From Chitinivibrionales bacterium (GTDB taxonomy: Bacteria; Fibrobacterota; Chitinivibrionia; Chitinivibrionales; WJMI01): a DNA stretch of 8,842 bases. The notes under the pieces are model-generated. The model did not search any database. It saw only the letters and a program-made list of their open reading frames with translations, and had not been told where the DNA came from. The position numbers were made by a program, and so were the translations under genes. Location: the NCBI GenBank assembly GCA_014729595.1, contig WJJU01000117.1, positions 1 through 8,842 of the forward strand, in the 5' to 3' direction. Below, in pieces: positions 6,714-8,842 of the stretch. Position 1 is the stretch's first letter, and each line of letters opens with the position of its first letter.

Positions 6714-6743
6714 ATGATACATTACTTGTCGTGAGAAGTGCAA
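6714..6743 (-). promoter_or_regulatory. Possible sigma70-type promoter
   Basis: TTGCAC, 18 nt, TATCAT on the - strand, in an AT-rich gap after the PilZ gene. The -10 matches 5 of 6 consensus bases and the -35 only 3 of 6. A perfect TTGACA lies a little further upstream (complement of 6755-6760) but has no good -10 at 17 nt. It could serve the small Cys-rich gene or the ablA unit. Confidence 0.25.
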
Positions 6744-6795
6744 CAAAATTCGTATGTCAAATGGTAATATAATTTATTGCTCGCGTGTCATGCTC

Positions 6796-7203
6796 TTATT
6801 CGGGAAATGTTTCCGCATGTTTGGCTATCCATTCACGAGCGGCTTCCTCGCCACTGATCGCTCTGCCTTCGATATGAAGAACCTCGTTGCGATAGTGCTC
6901 TATGTGACAAAGTTGCTCCACCATTCGTAATATAAACGCAGTCGCTTTGTCGTCAAACCGCACACCAACCTCCGCCCCCGAAGGCAGCGTGTTGCACCAG
7001 ACTACGATACCGTGGGCTACGAACGTAGGTTTAATGTGTGGGATCCTGACGGCGACCTTGGACCCCGGTTTGAATGCACGCCCGGCCTCGAAACAGAGAC
7101 CGCCTGAACTGACGTTCTTGAGTCGCTCTCGTTTTTTTGCGGTTTTTCCTAGCACTACACACTCAATAGGAATATCGGCGGGATGTCGAATATATTGTCT
7201 CAT
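6796..7203 (-). CDS. PilZ-domain protein (probable c-di-GMP receptor)
   Basis: A 135-aa protein with a single PilZ domain at residues 1-95. It has the two c-di-GMP binding motifs: RxxxR at R2-R6 (RQYIR) and N/DxSxxG at N30-G35 (NVSSGG). The barrel continues through VWCNTLPSGAEVGVRF. A C-terminal extension (about 98-135, CHIEHYRNEVLH...SGEEAAREWIAKHAETFP) is helical and resembles tails I recall on some proteobacterial PilZ proteins. It is cytoplasmic, with no output domain, so it probably acts on a partner protein. The ATG at 7203 puts R2 in the correct place, but no clear Shine-Dalgarno precedes it; the upstream 30 nt are AT-rich. Repeats R1 and R2 lie on either side. Confidence 0.92.
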   Translation of the reverse strand: MRQYIRHPADIPIECVVLGKTAKKRERLKNVSSGGLCFEAGRAFKPGSKVAVRIPHIKPTFVAHGIVVWCNTLPSGAEVGVRFDDKATAFILRMVEQLCHIEHYRNEVLHIEGRAISGEEAAREWIAKHAETFPE

Positions 7204-7573
7204 AAGTATTCTTAGTATTCATAGAAAGGTTAATCGGAACTGATACTCACCCGTACCGTCCATTCGGAATACGACGGACCTATCGCAGTGACGCCCAGGG
7301 CGCCTTCGATTCCGGCAGCCATTCTGGTTGCAAAAGTGCTCTAGGTGCTCTATGTGGCCGCGGACTGGTCCTTTCTGAAACCGGTACTACTTAATTGTAT
7401 CATATTGAACTACATTGGGCTACGGACAAACTAACGCATAGCGGGCGTCTGCCGAGGCGGGGGAACGCCGTCAAAGGCACAATGGTCGCGGATGGCGATG
7501 GGGCGTTTTTTTTTGCGGTAGGCTCTTAGGTTTTTTTGAGTGCTTCGCCGTCGTCGTCGGTACTAATCCGATG
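7204..7573. other. Noncoding region upstream of the PilZ gene
   Basis: A 370-bp gap holding repeat R2 (7436-7532), a tandem GTGCTCTA pair (7336-7343 and 7345-7352) and a weak possible - strand promoter (TTGTCC, complement of 7424-7429; 19-nt spacer; TATGAT, complement of 7399-7404). A 30-codon - strand frame (7322-7230, starting MAAGIEGALG) reads like protein, but it has no ribosome binding site and is too short to call. It could be the tail of a lost gene. Confidence 0.45.
7436..7532 (+). repeat. Dispersed repeat, copy R2
   Basis: A segment of about 97 bp, the partner of 6453-6546. It sits 41 bp beyond the stop of the 110-aa gene, as R1 sits at the stop of the small Cys-rich gene. Here the + strand has CGCCGTC pairing with GATGGCG, and AACGCC (7464-7469) pairing with GGCGTT (7502-7507), followed by nine Ts in all. 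It would work as an intrinsic terminator for + strand transcription, although no + strand gene is nearby. Confidence 0.7.
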
Positions 7574-7906
7574 CTACCCGATATACTTCGCCAGCTTGTT
7601 TACCACCCCGTGAGCGATGGTGTTGGCGTACGGACACCAGCGAGGAAACATTGACAGTGTGCAGATATGGCCGTCTTTGATGATGAAAAATATCAGAAAG
7701 CCGGTGCCGTGACGAAGGAGCAATTCTTCGTACGTTTGAGGCACACTGTGCCCTATGGGGGCCAGTCGCAGGTGACGGAAGTTTTTCAACTGATATATGA
7801 TGCAATTGTCTGAAATGACAAATCCGTTATGCGCGAGGTTCCACACTACTTTTTCCGGCAAGTGAAGCGCGACGTTGGAAACCCTGATAAGTCCTTCGTT
7901 GTACAT
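7574..7906 (-). CDS. Hypothetical protein, 110 aa
   Basis: I do not recognise this protein. It begins MYNEGLIRVSNVALHLPEK and has a hydrophobic core stretch, GTGFLIFFIIKDGHICTL (about 68-85), that looks like buried beta strands rather than a clear membrane helix. It has two cysteines in the C-terminal half and no signal peptide. The start at 7906 is supported by AAAGGGG 6 nt upstream (complement of 7913-7919); the frame stays open further upstream, but that part is antisense-like shadow of the rhomboid gene. It lies 38 bp after the rhomboid gene on the same strand, so the two probably share a transcript. Confidence 0.7.
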   Translation of the reverse strand: MYNEGLIRVSNVALHLPEKVVWNLAHNGFVISDNCIIYQLKNFRHLRLAPIGHSVPQTYEELLLRHGTGFLIFFIIKDGHICTLSMFPRWCPYANTIAHGVVNKLAKYIG

Positions 7907-7944
7907 GGGTATCCCCTTTGCGGTAACCGGTAATTTACTTCTTC

Positions 7945-8709
7945 TTATCGCATGCGTCTGACAAGCGCTTGAGTGCGACCGCGTTTCCGCCGACAGCCCT
8001 CGACACGATCCGAGCGACAGAACATTTTTACGAGTATCACACCGGCGAGGAATCCGCCTATGTGTGCCCAGAATGCCACGCCGCCCCGCGTCCCTTCCAG
8101 CGCCGGCAGCCCCCCCAACACCTGGAGCAGAAACCAGTAACCGAGTACGACGAACGCGGGGACTACAATGCGTGTGAAGAAAAAGCCGATGAACACCAGA
8201 AGATGAACGGGCGCTCGGGGAAACAGCACCGCGTATGCTCCCATTACTCCCCCTATCGCCCCAGAGGCCCCAACCATCGGAATGGGACTTGCGGGGTTCG
8301 ATGCGGCCTGTGCCGCCGCGGCGGCTATTCCGCACAGCAAGTAAAAAGCCGTGAAACGAACCGACCCCATGGCATCTTCGACATTGTCACCGAAAACAGC
8401 CAAAAACCACATGTTTCCTATTATGTGAAACCAACCGCCGTGCATGAACATCGAGGTAATTATACTCTTCCAGTTCGGAGTACCGTCAAGTACGCATGCC
8501 AAGCCCGACCCTAAAGGAACGCGCACACCTTCGGGAAGGCGCCCGAGAAGTTCGCCGGGAATCATACCGTAGTGGCATATCGACTTTGCAAGAGCAGGAC
8601 TAAAGCCCAAACCCTGAATGAAAACCCAAGCGGCGACGTTAATTCCGATTATCAAAAAGGTGGCGAAAGAGGTATGCAGTGTCGGATTTTCGTCACGAAG
8701 AGGAAACAT
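7945..8709 (-). CDS. Rhomboid-family intramembrane serine protease
   Basis: A 254-aa polytopic membrane protein expected to cleave transmembrane substrates within the bilayer. It starts MFPLRDENPTLHTSF, a typical bacterial rhomboid opening, with about six hydrophobic segments (near 16-34, 95-110, 118-137, 145-163, 166-199, 210-229). The active site is complete: H95 and N99 in HIIGNMWFL, the nucleophile S149 in GASGAIGG, and H216 in WAHIGGFLAG. The loop after the first helix (about 45-85) is cytosol- or periplasm-facing and includes a short Gly/Pro-rich part. The C-terminus is strongly basic, suggesting a cytoplasmic end. I chose the ATG at 8709; a TTG five codons earlier (8724) is possible. 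Neither has a strong ribosome binding site. Confidence 0.93.
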   Translation of the reverse strand: MFPLRDENPTLHTSFATFLIIGINVAAWVFIQGLGFSPALAKSICHYGMIPGELLGRLPEGVRVPLGSGLACVLDGTPNWKSIITSMFMHGGWFHIIGNMWFLAVFGDNVEDAMGSVRFTAFYLLCGIAAAAAQAASNPASPIPMVGASGAIGGVMGAYAVLFPRAPVHLLVFIGFFFTRIVVPAFVVLGYWFLLQVLGGLPALEGTRGGVAFWAHIGGFLAGVILVKMFCRSDRVEGCRRKRGRTQALVRRMR

Positions 8710-8772
8710 GGTCTTTTTTTCCAAAAGGTTATGGTTTGTCGTGGCAACACCGGTACGAGCGAGACTATATTG

Positions 8773-8842
8773 TCATTGTCCGGTATTTCTCTTGGGCGTA
8801 TTGCTTATTTCCGCCAGGATATCCTCGGCCTCGGTTTTTGTC
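8773..8842 (-). CDS. Probable 3' end of a further gene, partial
   Basis: Reading leftward from the window edge, the frame ending at the TGA at 8773-8775 encodes TKTEAEDILAEISNTPKRNT..., which looks like a hydrophilic protein tail ending 63 bp before the rhomboid start. The other two frames give less protein-like sequence. Only 22 codons are visible, so neither reality nor function is certain. Confidence 0.4.
   Translation of the reverse strand, partial: TKTEAEDILAEISNTPKRNTGQ

Noticed and set aside
6453..7532. Integron attC sites or IS ends at the two direct repeats
   Set aside because: No GTTRRRY/RYYYAAC core pair, no transposase or integrase and no visible target duplication.
7574..8335. 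253-codon - strand frame extending the 110-aa protein upstream
   Set aside because: The upstream part overlaps the rhomboid gene in another frame and is Arg/Ser-rich shadow; a good Shine-Dalgarno marks the start at 7906.
7969..8514. 181-codon + strand frame opposite the rhomboid gene
   Set aside because: It is antisense to an intact rhomboid with all catalytic residues, and its composition is not protein-like.

Overview
The window is bacterial DNA of moderate G+C. It looks like the chromosome of a salt-adapted bacterium with a c-di-GMP signalling protein. It encodes the complete two-enzyme route to the compatible solute N-epsilon-acetyl-beta-lysine (lysine 2,3-aminomutase AblA and beta-lysine acetyltransferase AblB), and a polar amino-acid ABC transporter is inserted between the two genes. 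A PilZ protein and a rhomboid protease fit a bacterium rather than an archaeon. The phylum cannot be fixed from this sequence alone.

Layout. Bases 52-1046 (+ strand) hold two small genes overlapping by an ATGA: a DUF3140-type protein and a DUF5872-type protein with a C-terminal pair of SAP/Rho-N-like helical modules. Bases 1047-1424 are an intergenic gap between convergent units. From 1425 to 6049 (all - strand, read right to left) lies the osmolyte cassette: ablA (6049-4691), a 257-nt intercistronic region rich in hairpins, a fused substrate-binding/permease protein (4433-2976), its ATPase (2983-2258, overlapping the permease gene by 8 nt) and ablB (2261-1425, overlapping the ATPase gene by an ATGA). 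The last three genes are therefore tightly coupled, while ablA is separated by the structured spacer.

Upstream of ablA is about 490 bp of noncoding DNA holding one copy of a dispersed repeat of about 95 bp (R1), a perfect 16-bp palindrome and a pair of competing hairpins. Beyond it, still on the - strand, are a 56-codon Cys-rich small gene (6709-6539), a PilZ-domain gene (7203-6796), a second copy of the repeat (R2, 7436-7532), an unrecognised 110-aa protein (7906-7574), a rhomboid protease (8709-7945), and probably the last codons of another gene at the right edge.

How the genes may work together: the transporter would take up lysine or a related cationic amino acid. AblA would isomerise L-lysine to L-beta-lysine, and AblB would acetylate it to the zwitterionic osmolyte. 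The transported substrate is inferred from operon context only. No mobile element, CRISPR array, tRNA or rRNA gene was seen.
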